This document shows, piece by piece, positions 19,045 to 28,214 of a DNA stretch of 63,550 nucleotides. Position 1 is the stretch's first letter. Each line of letters opens with the position of its first letter. The stretch comes from an uncultured Verrucomicrobiota bacterium (GTDB lineage: Bacteria; Verrucomicrobiota; Verrucomicrobiia; Opitutales; Intestinicryptomonadaceae). The DNA lies in contig CASDUP010000035.1 of the NCBI GenBank assembly GCA_949283955.1, positions 1 to 63,550 on the forward strand. Reading direction: 5' to 3'. The translations under genes were made by a program, and so were the position numbers. Under the pieces are notes generated by a model. The model searched no databases and had not been told where the DNA came from. It saw only the letters and a program-made list of their open reading frames with translations.

Positions 19045-19073
19045 ATTTTGACACTTTTCACAAGGCAATTCAA
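19045..19073 (-). promoter_or_regulatory. Putative promoter of the PSD1/DUF1501 operon
   Basis: On the minus strand TTGAAT (19068-19073) and CAAAAT (19045-19050) are 17 bases apart, ending seven bases before the ATG, which would give a very short leader. A plus-strand TTGACA at 19048-19053 overlaps it and could serve mgtE. Confidence 0.35.
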
Positions 19074-19169
19074 TGAAAATAAAGCTTCAAAAAAAAGTCC
19101 CCGCACGCCTAAAAATGCTTGAATCGGTATCCAAAAGTAGCAAGTCTTCCGCAAAGAAATCCGAAAGCG

Positions 19170-20555
19170 ATGTCGAACGAGAGCGAGATAATAGAGGCTC
19201 AGAGCGACCGCGGGTACTCCCTATACGAACTTGTATCACTTCAGGAAGCCGGAGAAATCGACAAGATAGACGACCAGCTCCTGTTGGAAACCAGTCCGCA
19301 TATAGTTTCCACGTTTCTCGAGAGGCTCGACGTGGATACCCAGCGCCAAATTTTGCGCAGGTTTCCGCCCGACGACGTGTCGGAAATAGTCTCCGAAATG
19401 GAGCCCGACAAGTCCGCCGAACTCGTATCCGAAATGAGAGAACACCGAGCGGTCTCCGTCCTAAACGAGATGGAGCCGGACGACGCCGCGGACATAGTAA
19501 GGGAGCTCGAGGAGGGAGACAGGGACAGGATTCTCGAGGGAATGGAAAAGTCCGAGCCCGAAGCGGCGGAGGACGTGCGAGAACTGCTATCTTACGAGCC
19601 CGACACTGCCGCGGGAATAATGAATCCGCACGTCGCAAAGCTCTTCCCCGACATGACAATAGACGAGGCAATTTCCGCCGTACGCAGAATGAGCGAAAAC
19701 TTCGAGAACATCTACTACCTCTATGTCGTCGACGGCGAAAACGAACTGCTGGGAGTCGTTTCAATGCGTAATATTCTGCTCGCCCCCAAAGGGGCAAGAA
19801 TACGCGACATAATGAAAACGGACCTGATAGGTCTCTTGGCTCCCGCTATGGACAAAGAAGTTGTTGCCCATATAATGGCGGATACAAATTTCCACACGCT
19901 TCCGGTAGTGAGCGAAGACGGAAAAATAATGGGAATAGTCACCCACGACGACGTGATAGACATCGTTAGGGACGAGGCTACCGAAGACGTCCAAAAACTC
20001 GCCGGTGCCGGAGCGGACGAGGGATTGTTCGACCCGATTGGAACCAGCATAAAGTCGAGAACTCCTTGGCTTGTGGTGAATCTATGCACGGCATTTGTCG
20101 CATCGGCGGTCGTGGGATTTTTCGACAAGGACATCGCCCTGCTGCCGCTGCTTGCTGTGTTCATGCCCATAATAGCCGGAATAGGCGGAAACACCGGAGC
20201 CCAAACTTTGGCCGTGACTGTAAGATCGCTGGCGCTCGGGGAAGTAGGAATATTCGACATGAAACACGTATGCCTGAGAGAGGCTGCCAAAGGTTTTATA
20301 AACGGAATTTTAATAGGGTTTTTCGGAGGGGGAATAGCGCTTATAGCAACCGGAAGATGGGACTTTGCGCTGATAGTGTGGGCGGCTATGATAGCGAATA
20401 TGTCGCTCGGGGGATTTATGGGAAGTTTCATTCCGTTCACTCTGAAAAGAATGGGGCTCGATCCCGCATCGGGTTCGTCGGTGTTCACGACGGGCTTTAC
20501 TGACAGCGCAGGATTTTTCATATTCCTAGGGCTCGGCTCCATATTTTTGCTGTAA
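19170..20555 (+). CDS. mgtE: MgtE-type magnesium transporter
   Basis: A 461-residue Mg2+ channel of the inner membrane. Domains in order: the acidic superhelical N domain (residues 15-120, with repeated MEPDKSAELVSEM / MEPDDAADIVREL patterns), the CBS pair (about 125-255, with VSMRNILLAP and THDDVIDIV), the plug helix, and five membrane segments from about 275. The GGNTGAQTLAVTVRSLALGE segment is the conserved pore-side motif. The ATG at 19170 is used; a TTG frame extends to 19119 but adds a basic, unconserved stretch. Transport is gated by Mg2+ bound to the cytosolic domains in known members. Confidence 0.94.
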   Translation: MSNESEIIEAQSDRGYSLYELVSLQEAGEIDKIDDQLLLETSPHIVSTFLERLDVDTQRQILRRFPPDDVSEIVSEMEPDKSAELVSEMREHRAVSVLNEMEPDDAADIVRELEEGDRDRILEGMEKSEPEAAEDVRELLSYEPDTAAGIMNPHVAKLFPDMTIDEAISAVRRMSENFENIYYLYVVDGENELLGVVSMRNILLAPKGARIRDIMKTDLIGLLAPAMDKEVVAHIMADTNFHTLPVVSEDGKIMGIVTHDDVIDIVRDEATEDVQKLAGAGADEGLFDPIGTSIKSRTPWLVVNLCTAFVASAVVGFFDKDIALLPLLAVFMPIIAGIGGNTGAQTLAVTVRSLALGEVGIFDMKHVCLREAAKGFINGILIGFFGGGIALIATGRWDFALIVWAAMIANMSLGGFMGSFIPFTLKRMGLDPASGSSVFTTGFTDSAGFFIFLGLGSIFLL

Positions 20556-20665
20556 AAATCCTACCCCCTACGGAAAAAAACGCGCGTTCTTTCCACCGCA
20601 ATTGCGCATTTTCGGCTCAGCAGCTTTCTCGACAAAACTGTTTTAATTCTCTCGATAAAAAAATG

Positions 20666-20684
20666 CTTCGAAAAAATTTCGAAG
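20666..20684. promoter_or_regulatory. Perfect inverted repeat upstream of the GH65-like gene
   Basis: CTTCGAAA (20666-20673) and TTTCGAAG (20677-20684) are perfect inverted arms around AAA, 43 bases upstream of a TTGACA. There is no following T-run on the plus strand, so an operator is more likely than a terminator there; on the minus strand a T-run follows but no gene points that way. Confidence 0.35.
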
Positions 20685-20726
20685 TTCCAGAACTCCGCAA
20701 AAACATCTCCTTAGGACAAATTCTGC

Positions 20727-20755
20727 TTGACAGAAATAATCCTGATACAGAATCT
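20727..20755 (+). promoter_or_regulatory. Putative promoter of the GH65-like gene
   Basis: TTGACA at 20727-20732 lies 42 bases upstream of the start codon. The -10 is poor (GAATCT at 17-base spacing). The sequence resembles the rhamnosidase promoter, which also has TTGACAG and a TCTGCC about 20 bases later. Confidence 0.35.
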
Positions 20756-20774
20756 GCCTCCCGCGGGAGGCAAT

Positions 20775-22937
20775 ATGTTGAAGTTCTCAGCAATTCTAAT
20801 CGCCGCAATCGCCGTTTGCGCACAAGCCGAAGCAAAAATAGACCGTAAAGCCGTTGTGGAACGCCACAACATAAACTTGAGCGAAGTTCGGCCGGAGTCC
20901 CCGTCTCAAGTCGGCAACGGAGAATTCGCCTTCAATTTCGATATAACAGGACTGCAAACTTTCATTCCGTTCAACACCATGTCCCATTGGGCTTGGCACT
21001 CCTTTCCTCCACCTGAAGGAGTAAATCCGTATAGAGACTTCAAGGGAATGAAAATAAAAACCAACGGGAGGGATATCGTTTATCCGTGTTCCGAAGAGTC
21101 AATGCGGCACTATTCGAAGTCGTATAGGGAGTCCACTCCAAATCCCGCTCAATCTCCCGAACAGGCGGAAATGGCTGAATGGCTGAAGCGCAATCCCCAC
21201 GCCTTCAATCTGGGCCGCATAGGATTGGAAATCTTGAAAAACAACGGAAAGACCGCCTCCATCGACGATATAAAAAATGCCTCTCAAACTATAAATCTAT
21301 ACAGCGGAATCGCAAAAAGCCGCTTTTTCGTCGATGGGGAATCCGTGCATGTCACCACTGTTTGCGATCCGTTCACGGATACGGTATCTGTAAAGATCTC
21401 TTCAAAACTTCTAAATGAGGGAAGAATAAAAGTGTTCTTTGCTTTTCCCTACGGGGATCCGAAGGAATTTCAAAGCTTCATAGGCGATTGGAAAAATTCT
21501 TCCGCGCACAAATCCGAATTCAAAAAGACTTCATTCGGAGCTGAGATAAAACGTTCGGTCGACGACTTGAAATACTTTGCCAACATAAGCTGGCAGGGAA
21601 CCGCCGAATTTTCACCCGACTTAAAAGATCCGCACAAATTCATTCTCGAACCAAAATCAGATACCCTGTCGTTCTCGTGCAATTTTTCTAAAACAAACGA
21701 AAATGCCTTTCCTCCATTCGATGAAACCCTCGCGCGCAGCAAAACCGAATGGAAAAAATATTGGGAAAGCGGAGCGGCAATAGATCTTTCAGAAAGCTCG
21801 GACGAGCGCTGGCGAGAGCTCGAACGCAGAATAATATTATCTTTGTATCTGATGCGGGTCCAAGAATGCGGATCGCTCCCACCTCAAGAAAGCGGGCTTC
21901 TTAGCAATAGTTGGCACGGCAGATTCCACTACGAAATGATATGGTGGCATGCCGTGCACTTCGGAGCGTGGGGCAGGCCGGAATTGGCACAAAAGCAACT
22001 GGAGATTTTTCGCAAATATCTCCCGAACGCCGTCGAGAGAGCCAAAGGGCAGGGATATTCCGGGGCCCGCTGGCCAAAGTGCACAGCCGACAGTTTTTCT
22101 GAATGGCCCCACATTATCCATTCCACTTTGATTTGGCAACAACCCCACCCAATTTACTTTGCCGAGCAGGAATACAGGCTATATCCCAACCGCAAGACGC
22201 TCGAAAAATGGAAAGACGTGGTTTTTCAAACCGCCGAGTTCATGTCCGACTTCCCGGTTCTCGAACCAAAAACGGGAGTTTACAATCTAGAACCTCCCAT
22301 AACTGTGGTATCCGAAAACACAGATTGCTTCAAAACTCGCAATCCCATATTTGAGTTGTCGTATTGGCGCTACGGCTTGCGAACCGCCCTCAAATGGCTC
22401 GAGCGACTGGAAATGCCCGAAAATAAAAAATGGCGCTCCGTGCTCGACGGGCTGGCCCCTCTTCCCGTCGAAGGCGGAATGTACTCCATATACGAGAATG
22501 CCCCGCAAATGTGGTCGAATTTCAACTACGACCACCCCGCGATAATAGGAACCTTCGGAATGCTTCCCGGAGACGGAGTCGACAGAAAAATATTCGAAAA
22601 AACTCTCGAAAAAATTTGCGCAAGCTGGCGCTTCAACAGATGTTGGGGATGGGATTTCCCGATGCTTGCCATGGCGGCAGCAAGATCGGGAAACAGCGAG
22701 CTTGCCTTAAATATGCTGCTTTACCCCTCGGAAAGATTCCTATTCGACGAACACGGAATCGCAACCGGAGGACCCTGCCCGTACTTTCCATCAAACGGCG
22801 GATTTCTGGCGGCAGTAGCCATGCTAGCCGGAGGCTGGGACGGCGCCTCCCCGAACGAATTCGACGACAAATACCTCGGATTCCCGCGCGACGGAAGGTG
22901 GAAAGTCAAGGCCGAAGGCTTCCCTAAATGGGAGTAA
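20775..22937 (+). CDS. Secreted GH65-like six-hairpin glycosidase
   Basis: A 720-residue exported protein; signal peptide residues 1-20 (IAVCAQAEA). An N-terminal beta-sandwich of about 280 residues precedes an (alpha/alpha)6 domain with NSWHGRFHYEMIWWHAVHF and GYSGARWPK, similar in place to the GH65 motifs around the catalytic pocket, and GWDFPMLAMAAARSGN near the end. It is probably a glycoside hydrolase rather than a phosphorylase, but substrate and catalytic acid cannot be fixed from sequence alone; GH15- or GH95-like alternatives share the fold. The start is secure: GGAGG at 20766-20770 sits four bases before the ATG, and an upstream ATG at 20727 would remove the signal peptide. Confidence 0.75.
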   Translation: MLKFSAILIAAIAVCAQAEAKIDRKAVVERHNINLSEVRPESPSQVGNGEFAFNFDITGLQTFIPFNTMSHWAWHSFPPPEGVNPYRDFKGMKIKTNGRDIVYPCSEESMRHYSKSYRESTPNPAQSPEQAEMAEWLKRNPHAFNLGRIGLEILKNNGKTASIDDIKNASQTINLYSGIAKSRFFVDGESVHVTTVCDPFTDTVSVKISSKLLNEGRIKVFFAFPYGDPKEFQSFIGDWKNSSAHKSEFKKTSFGAEIKRSVDDLKYFANISWQGTAEFSPDLKDPHKFILEPKSDTLSFSCNFSKTNENAFPPFDETLARSKTEWKKYWESGAAIDLSESSDERWRELERRIILSLYLMRVQECGSLPPQESGLLSNSWHGRFHYEMIWWHAVHFGAWGRPELAQKQLEIFRKYLPNAVERAKGQGYSGARWPKCTADSFSEWPHIIHSTLIWQQPHPIYFAEQEYRLYPNRKTLEKWKDVVFQTAEFMSDFPVLEPKTGVYNLEPPITVVSENTDCFKTRNPIFELSYWRYGLRTALKWLERLEMPENKKWRSVLDGLAPLPVEGGMYSIYENAPQMWSNFNYDHPAIIGTFGMLPGDGVDRKIFEKTLEKICASWRFNRCWGWDFPMLAMAAARSGNSELALNMLLYPSERFLFDEHGIATGGPCPYFPSNGGFLAAVAMLAGGWDGASPNEFDDKYLGFPRDGRWKVKAEGFPKWE

Positions 22938-22983
22938 AAATCTACGCGCTCCGAAAAAGCTCAGCAAGCAAAACTCCCAACTA

Positions 22984-24525
22984 CTATTCCCACTCTATGG
23001 TTGCCGGAGGCTTGGAGGATATGTCCAAAACAACCCTGTTTACACCTTTGACTTCGTTGATTATCCTATTGGAAACCTTCGCGAGAATCTCGTGCGGAAC
23101 ATTTGCCCAATCCGCCGTCATAGCGTCGGCAGACTCGACTATGCGGAGGGCTATAACGTTGTCGTACGTGCGCTCGTCGCCCATAACCCCAACGGTCTTT
23201 ACGGGAAGAAATACGGCAAATGCCTGCCAAACTTTTTCGTAGATTCCGCTCGCGCGCATCTCCTCCATCAGAATAGCGTCGGCCTCGCGGAGTATGTCGC
23301 AGTACTCCTTCTTTACTTCGCCCACAACCCTGACCCCAAGCCCGGGCCCCGGAAAAGGATGCCTCCACAACACTTCGTGAGCCAATCCGAGCTCCTTGCC
23401 TAGCGCCCTAACCTCGTCCTTAAACAGCTCCCTTAGCGGCTCGAGCAACTTCAACTTCATCTCCTTAGGCAGGCCCCCTACATTGTGGTGGCTCTTTATA
23501 AGAGACGCCGGATTCCCGGCTATCGGAACGCTTTCTATCACGTCGGGATAGAGCGTGCCCTGCGCGAGAAATTCGACCCCCTTTACACCTTTAACGGCTT
23601 TGTCGAATATCTCTACAAATGTCTTCCCTATTATTTTTCTCTTCTTTTCAGGATCAGTCACTCCGGCAAGCCTCGACAAAAATTCCTTCTCGGCCCGAAC
23701 GGTTTTCATGCGCATCTTGAAGTTCTTTTTGAAAAGATTTTCCACCTTAACCCGCTCGTCTTTTCTGAGAAGACCGTTGTCAACAAACACGCAAGTGAGC
23801 TTGTCTCCTATTGCCTTGTGAATGAGCGCCGCTGCAACCGACGAATCGACCCCCCCGCTAAGCCCAAGTATAACTTTCTTGTCGCCTACTTGCGCCCTAA
23901 TCTTATCTATCGCGCTCTTGACGTAATCGGACATTTTCCAATCGCCCTTGCAGCCGCAGACTCCATACAAAAAGTTTTTTATAATTTTCATTCCCTTCGG
24001 AGTGTGCGCCACTTCCGGATGGAACTGCATTCCAAAAAATTTTCTCTTCGCATCTTCCACGAGAGCAAATTTCGAATTCTGAGTCCAACCTACCGCCGCA
24101 AACCCCTTGGGCAGTTTTTCAATCCTGTCCCCATGCGAATTCCACACCTGAACGGGAGACTTCAAACCCTTCAACAGTATTCCGGGCTTTTTAAACGAAA
24201 GAAGCCCGTATCCGTACTCGCGCTCCTTCCCCTTGACTACCTCTCCCCCCAAAATCCTACCCATCAGCTGAAGCCCGTAGCAAATTCCCAAAACAGGCAA
24301 ACCTAAACGGAAAATTTCCGGATCGGGCATCGGGGAGTTTTTAGCAAGAACACTCGCCGGTCCCCCCGACAAAATAATCCCGCAAACGTCCTCCCTCGAA
24401 GCAATATCCGAGGCCTTCGTGTCGAACGGCAGAATCTCCGAATAAACGGAACATTCGCGAATTCTCCTCGCTATGACCTGCGTGTACTGCGAGCCAAAAT
24501 CTAACACTATTATTTTCTGGTTCAT
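22984..24525 (-). CDS. guaA: GMP synthase (glutamine-hydrolysing)
   Basis: A 513-residue enzyme converting XMP to GMP with ATP and glutamine. The N-terminal class I amidotransferase has the nucleophile Cys82 in GICYGLQ and the later FHPEVAHTP; the ATP pyrophosphatase P-loop [10 protein letters not shown] follows near residue 221; the C-terminal dimerisation domain contains [12 protein letters not shown] and ends in KPPATIEWE. It lies 45 bases downstream of the zinc-ribbon gene on the same strand, likely in the same transcript. Confidence 0.97.
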   Translation of the reverse strand: MNQKIIVLDFGSQYTQVIARRIRECSVYSEILPFDTKASDIASREDVCGIILSGGPASVLAKNSPMPDPEIFRLGLPVLGICYGLQLMGRILGGEVVKGKEREYGYGLLSFKKPGILLKGLKSPVQVWNSHGDRIEKLPKGFAAVGWTQNSKFALVEDAKRKFFGMQFHPEVAHTPKGMKIIKNFLYGVCGCKGDWKMSDYVKSAIDKIRAQVGDKKVILGLSGGVDSSVAAALIHKAIGDKLTCVFVDNGLLRKDERVKVENLFKKNFKMRMKTVRAEKEFLSRLAGVTDPEKKRKIIGKTFVEIFDKAVKGVKGVEFLAQGTLYPDVIESVPIAGNPASLIKSHHNVGGLPKEMKLKLLEPLRELFKDEVRALGKELGLAHEVLWRHPFPGPGLGVRVVGEVKKEYCDILREADAILMEEMRASGIYEKVWQAFAVFLPVKTVGVMGDERTYDNVIALRIVESADAMTADWANVPHEILAKVSNRIINEVKGVNRVVLDISSKPPATIEWE

Positions 24526-24570
24526 ATTGCTTCCTATTTTTGCGTTTCGGGATTTTGTCGTTTTTGTGCG

Positions 24571-24798
24571 TTAAAATCTAAGCCGGGAATTTTTGTATCC
24601 GCAATTCGGACAGGACTCCGTCTCCGTTCCGTTCGGAGCGGTATATACGGAATCGCATTTCATGCAGTGAAACGTCACGACCCTCGCCATATTTTCGTAG
24701 TCGCGCTTCTGCCGCCTCGAAAGGGAATACGCCACCACCGCGAAGGCCGCCAATCCAACCCCCGTCAAAATGGCGAAATATGCCGCTATATGTTCCAT
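24571..24798 (-). CDS. Small membrane protein with a C-terminal zinc ribbon
   Basis: A 75-residue protein with one N-terminal membrane helix (residues 8-26) followed by a basic YSLSRRQKR patch, placing the rest in the cytoplasm. The C-terminal half carries two CxxC knuckles (HCMKC and SCPNC) 19 residues apart, a zinc ribbon. No function is known. It sits between the rplQ terminator and guaA, on the same strand as both. Confidence 0.7.
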   Translation of the reverse strand: MEHIAAYFAILTGVGLAAFAVVAYSLSRRQKRDYENMARVVTFHCMKCDSVYTAPNGTETESCPNCGYKNSRLRF

Positions 24799-24841
24799 CG
24801 TCCGTAAAATTGAACCCGACTAGAATTCTCCTAAAAAACGC

Positions 24842-24867
24842 AAACGCGCCCGAAAGCGAGCGCGTTT
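24842..24867 (-). terminator. Terminator of the ribosomal supercluster
   Basis: Arms AAACGCGC (24842-24849) and GCGCGTTT (24860-24867) form an eight-base-pair stem; the minus-strand continuation is GCGTTTTTT. It lies 28 bases past the rplQ stop. Confidence 0.85.
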
Positions 24868-24894
24868 TGCGATAAGTTCAAAGAACAAAAAAGC

Positions 24895-25461
24895 CTATTC
24901 CTTTTTGTCCGCTTCCTTCTTGGCCGCGGATTTTTTTGCCGCAGGTTTCTTCGCGGCAGGCTTCTCCTCGGCCGGTTTCTCTTCGGCCTTGGACTCGGGC
25001 TTTTCTTCAGGCTTTGACTCGGAAACAGGCTGCTCGACGGCCTTCTTAACCTTCTTTGCCTTCTTGTCGTACCCCTTGTCGTCCGCCTCAATAAGCTCTA
25101 TTATTGCCATGTTTGCCGCGTCTCCAACGCGGGGAACAAGCTTGTATATGCGAGTGTATCCGCCCTCGCGCTTCAAAAATTTTCCGGCCTTCTCCTCAAA
25201 GAGGAAATGAACCGCGCTTACATCGCGAACACGAGACAAAGCAAGCCTCCTTAAATGGAGCTTCTTTGCCGAATCGTCCGTTTGAGCCGCCTTCTTCGCG
25301 AGAGTAATTACCTTCTCGGCAAACGGGCGAAGCGCCTTCGCGTAGCCGAGCGTTGTTTCTATTCTGTCGTGGCGAAAGAGCGCGGAGGCAAGCGACGCCA
25401 TCACGGCCGCGCGGTGCTCCTTCTTTACGCCCAACTGATGCCTATGTTTGGAATGACGCAT
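24895..25461 (-). CDS. rplQ: 50S ribosomal protein L17 with long charged C-terminal tail
   Basis: A 188-residue protein. The first 120 or so residues are canonical L17 (MRHSKHRHQLG start, ALFRHDRIETT). From about residue 125 a Lys/Ala/Glu/Pro-rich low-complexity tail runs to the end (EEKPAEEKPAAKKPAAKK), roughly 60 residues longer than the E. coli protein. L17 lines the peptide exit region of the large subunit. Last gene of the cluster, 20 bases after rpoA. Confidence 0.95.
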   Translation of the reverse strand: MRHSKHRHQLGVKKEHRAAVMASLASALFRHDRIETTLGYAKALRPFAEKVITLAKKAAQTDDSAKKLHLRRLALSRVRDVSAVHFLFEEKAGKFLKREGGYTRIYKLVPRVGDAANMAIIELIEADDKGYDKKAKKVKKAVEQPVSESKPEEKPESKAEEKPAEEKPAAKKPAAKKSAAKKEADKKE

Positions 25462-25481
25462 TTTTTTTGGTTCCTAAATTG

Positions 25482-26483
25482 TTATTGTACTGAGGAAGAG
25501 TCGATCAGACGCTCGTCTATCTTCATGCCCAAAGACAATCCCAGCTGCTCGAGCTTGCCCTTGATCTCGTTGAGCGACTTCTTTCCAAAATTCCTGTATT
25601 TGAGCATCTCCTGCTCCGACTTCATGGCCAACCCGCCAACGGTCGTGATGTTCGCGTTGTTCAGGCAGTTTGCGGCGCGAACCGAAAGCTCTATTTCGTT
25701 GACGCTCATGTTGAGAAGCTTCCTGAGCCTGTTCTGCTCCTCGCTGACTTCTTTGCCGACCGTCTCGAATTCGATATCCTGATCGTTTATCTTGTCGAAC
25801 ACATCTATGTGGTGCTTGAGAATCACCGAAGCCTCCTTAAGAGCCTCGTCGGGAGTAATCCTTCCGTCCGTCCAAATCTCAAGAGTGAGCTTGTCGAAAT
25901 CCGTCATCTGGCCGACTCGCGTCGCGTCAACGGAATACTTCACCAACTCTATCGGGCTGAAAAGAGAATCCACCGGTATGACCCCTATGGGCTGGTCTTC
26001 GTACTTGTTCTCATCGGCCGGACGCCAACCCCTTCCGCTCGAAATCTCCACTTCGGCTGTAAACCTCCTCTTGGAATCAAGCGTGCATATCACCTGCTCG
26101 GGATTTACTATCTTTATGTCCGCGTCAGGCTGAATGTCCGCCGCCGTCACCACCCCGGCCTTATCGACGTCTATCATCAGACGCTTCTTGTCGCGGGCCG
26201 CGCTCTGTATCTTTATCTTCTTAAGATTGAGAACGATGTCCGTGACGTCTTCGACTATCCCGTCAACGCTCTGGAACTCGTGATCAACCCCTTCTATCTT
26301 GATGGAACTTATCGCGGCTCCCTCAATGGAGCCAAGAAGCACCCTGCGAAGGGCATTGCCAATAGTATGTCCAAAACCCGTTTCAAAGGGTTCGGCAACA
26401 TACTTTGCGTATGTCGGCGTAGCGCTCGCCTCGTCTTTTATCAGACGCTTCGGCAGTTCGAATTTTCCGAGACGTTTTGCCAT
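25482..26483 (-). CDS. rpoA: RNA polymerase subunit alpha
   Basis: A 333-residue alpha subunit. The N-terminal dimerisation and assembly domain has EPFETGFGHTIGNALRRVLL and GVDHEFQSVDGI; the C-terminal domain has the helix-hairpin-helix LSVRAANCLNNANITTVGGL and LKYRNFGKKSLNEI that bind UP elements and activators. Length and layout are normal. It sits between rpsD and rplQ, the usual order. Confidence 0.97.
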   Translation of the reverse strand: MAKRLGKFELPKRLIKDEASATPTYAKYVAEPFETGFGHTIGNALRRVLLGSIEGAAISSIKIEGVDHEFQSVDGIVEDVTDIVLNLKKIKIQSAARDKKRLMIDVDKAGVVTAADIQPDADIKIVNPEQVICTLDSKRRFTAEVEISSGRGWRPADENKYEDQPIGVIPVDSLFSPIELVKYSVDATRVGQMTDFDKLTLEIWTDGRITPDEALKEASVILKHHIDVFDKINDQDIEFETVGKEVSEEQNRLRKLLNMSVNEIELSVRAANCLNNANITTVGGLAMKSEQEMLKYRNFGKKSLNEIKGKLEQLGLSLGMKIDERLIDSSSVQ

Positions 26484-26517
26484 TTTTTTGCTCCGATTTC
26501 TAATTTTTGTTTAAGGG

Positions 26518-27126
26518 TTATCTCGAATAGAACTCGACGATGAGCTGGTCGTTTATGGTCTTGTCCATCTCGTCGCGAATCGGAAGACGACTCAAAGTCC
26601 CTTTGAAAGCGGCTTCGTCGCGCTCCAACCACGCCGGAGATGCGCGGAGCTGCGACTCGTCCAGACTGCGCTGCGCCAACTGGCGGGCAGAACTGCGATC
26701 CCTCACCTCGACAACGTCTCCGGGAACGCACTCAAAACTCGGTATGTCAACCTTGCGGCCGTTCACCTGAACGTGCCCGTGGCAAACAAACTGGCGAGCC
26801 GCCTTGCGGGTGCGGGCAAAGCCAAGCAGGTAAACTACATTGTCCAAACGAGTTTCAAGCAACTGCATGAAAATCTCGCCCGTCACACCCCTCGTGCGCT
26901 TCGCGCGCTCGAACGTCAAACGGAACTGCTTCTCCGAAAGACCGTACATCATGCGAAGCTTCTGCTTTTCGTTCAAACCCGTGGAGTAGTCGGAAACGCG
27001 CCTACGGAGGTGCGGCCCATGCTGCCCAGGAAGATAGGGCTTGTTCTGCATCGCCTTCTTTTCGGGAAATATTGCCTGCCCGAAACGGCGGTTAATTCTG
27101 GTTGTTGCTCCTGTATAACGAGACAT
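26518..27126 (-). CDS. rpsD: 30S ribosomal protein S4
   Basis: A 202-residue small-subunit assembly protein. The S4 RNA-binding domain is visible as TRLDNVVYLLGFARTRKAARQFVCHGHVQVNG. The N-terminal zinc-binding cysteines of some S4 forms are absent (C-minus type). Spacing to rpsK is 24 bases. Confidence 0.96.
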   Translation of the reverse strand: MSRYTGATTRINRRFGQAIFPEKKAMQNKPYLPGQHGPHLRRRVSDYSTGLNEKQKLRMMYGLSEKQFRLTFERAKRTRGVTGEIFMQLLETRLDNVVYLLGFARTRKAARQFVCHGHVQVNGRKVDIPSFECVPGDVVEVRDRSSARQLAQRSLDESQLRASPAWLERDEAAFKGTLSRLPIRDEMDKTINDQLIVEFYSR

Positions 27127-27150
27127 CTTGAATTTTCTCCGTATTGAAAG

Positions 27151-27684
27151 TTAGACCCTCCTGCGTTTGCAGGGACGGCAACCGTTGTGCGGAACGGGCG
27201 TGACGTCAACTATCGCGCTTACTATGAAGCCCAAAGCCTGCAACGAACGAATGGCCGAATCGCGACCCATTCCGGGCCCCTTCACGTTCACCACTATCTC
27301 TTTCATTCCGTGGCTCATCGCTACCTTTCCAGCATCTTGCGTGACCACTTGCGCCGCGTAGGCCGTCGACTTGCGCGAACCCCTGAAACTCATCTTCCCG
27401 GCGCTCGACCAACTTATCACGTTTCCGGCGTTGTCGGTAAAGGATACTTTCGTGTTGTTGAAAGTGGCGTTTATGTGGCAAACGCCCGAGTGAATGTTCT
27501 TGCTGCCCTTCGCCTTGCGAACCTTTATTTCACCAAGAGAATCGGAAAGCAAATCGCTCGCCGACGGCGACGAGGGCTTCTTCGCGCCTTCCGACACAAC
27601 TTCCGCGACTTCCGCTTTTTGTTCGGCGGGAGCTTCCGCCTTCTGTTCGGCTACGGGAGTCTTCTTCTTTTCTTCTTCGCTCAT
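27151..27684 (-). CDS. rpsK: 30S ribosomal protein S11 with N-terminal extension
   Basis: A 177-residue protein whose last 120 or so residues are canonical S11 ([35 protein letters not shown]). The first 50 or so residues are an extra Glu/Lys/Ala-rich, low-complexity segment ([19 protein letters not shown]). An internal in-frame ATG upstream of the conserved part is lacking, so the extension seems genuinely translated. S11 contacts mRNA at the platform. Confidence 0.95.
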   Translation of the reverse strand: MSEEEKKKTPVAEQKAEAPAEQKAEVAEVVSEGAKKPSSPSASDLLSDSLGEIKVRKAKGSKNIHSGVCHINATFNNTKVSFTDNAGNVISWSSAGKMSFRGSRKSTAYAAQVVTQDAGKVAMSHGMKEIVVNVKGPGMGRDSAIRSLQALGFIVSAIVDVTPVPHNGCRPCKRRRV

Positions 27685-27704
27685 TTTTCGTCCTGTCTAT
27701 AAAA

Positions 27705-28082
27705 TTAATCCTTCTTGCTCACCACTCCGACCGTCTTGCGTGCCCCCTTGCGAGTACGCGCATTCGTGCTGGTGCGCTGCCCCCTCACCGGAAGACCCTT
27801 CACGTGGCGAAGCCCCCTGTACGACTTGATCGCGGCAAGCCTCTTGAGATTGCCTATCACCTCGCGCCTGAGATCTCCCTCCAACTTGAACTGGTGCTTC
27901 GCGCACGCGTTCATGATCTTGTTGATGAACTCCTCGTTCAGTTCGCTCGCGCGCATGGCGTCCGGAATTCCGCACTCCTGGCATATTATCTTGGCGCGGG
28001 CCGGACCGATGCCGTATATGTACCTGAGCGCGTACTCCACGCGCTTGTTATTGGGGATATCCACTCCTAATAATCTGGGCAT
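27705..28082 (-). CDS. rpsM: 30S ribosomal protein S13
   Basis: A 125-residue head protein that bridges to the large subunit. Start MPRLLGVDIPNNKRVEYAL, central YIYGIGPARAKIICQECGI, and C-terminal GLPVRGQRTSTNARTRKG are canonical. The 130 bases upstream are very AT-rich and contain neither rpmJ nor infA, which often precede rpsM. Confidence 0.97.
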   Translation of the reverse strand: MPRLLGVDIPNNKRVEYALRYIYGIGPARAKIICQECGIPDAMRASELNEEFINKIMNACAKHQFKLEGDLRREVIGNLKRLAAIKSYRGLRHVKGLPVRGQRTSTNARTRKGARKTVGVVSKKD

Positions 28083-28214
28083 ATTTTTTCGTTGTTAAAA
28101 AGATTGTGAAGTTTGACTGTTTTTTTTCTTTTGAAAAGTTTTTTTTCTAAGTTTCGGTAAAAAAGTATCGCTGCGAGAATAAAATCGAAAATACTCCGCC
28201 AAATCGAAAAATTT

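Noticed and set aside
25809..26543. A 244-codon frame antisense to rpoA
   Set aside because: rpoA is certain; the antisense frame is a shadow.
28083..28214. rpmJ or infA in the gap before rpsM
   Set aside because: No 37-codon Cys/His L36 frame and no IF-1 OB-fold frame can be read in the AT-rich 132 bases.
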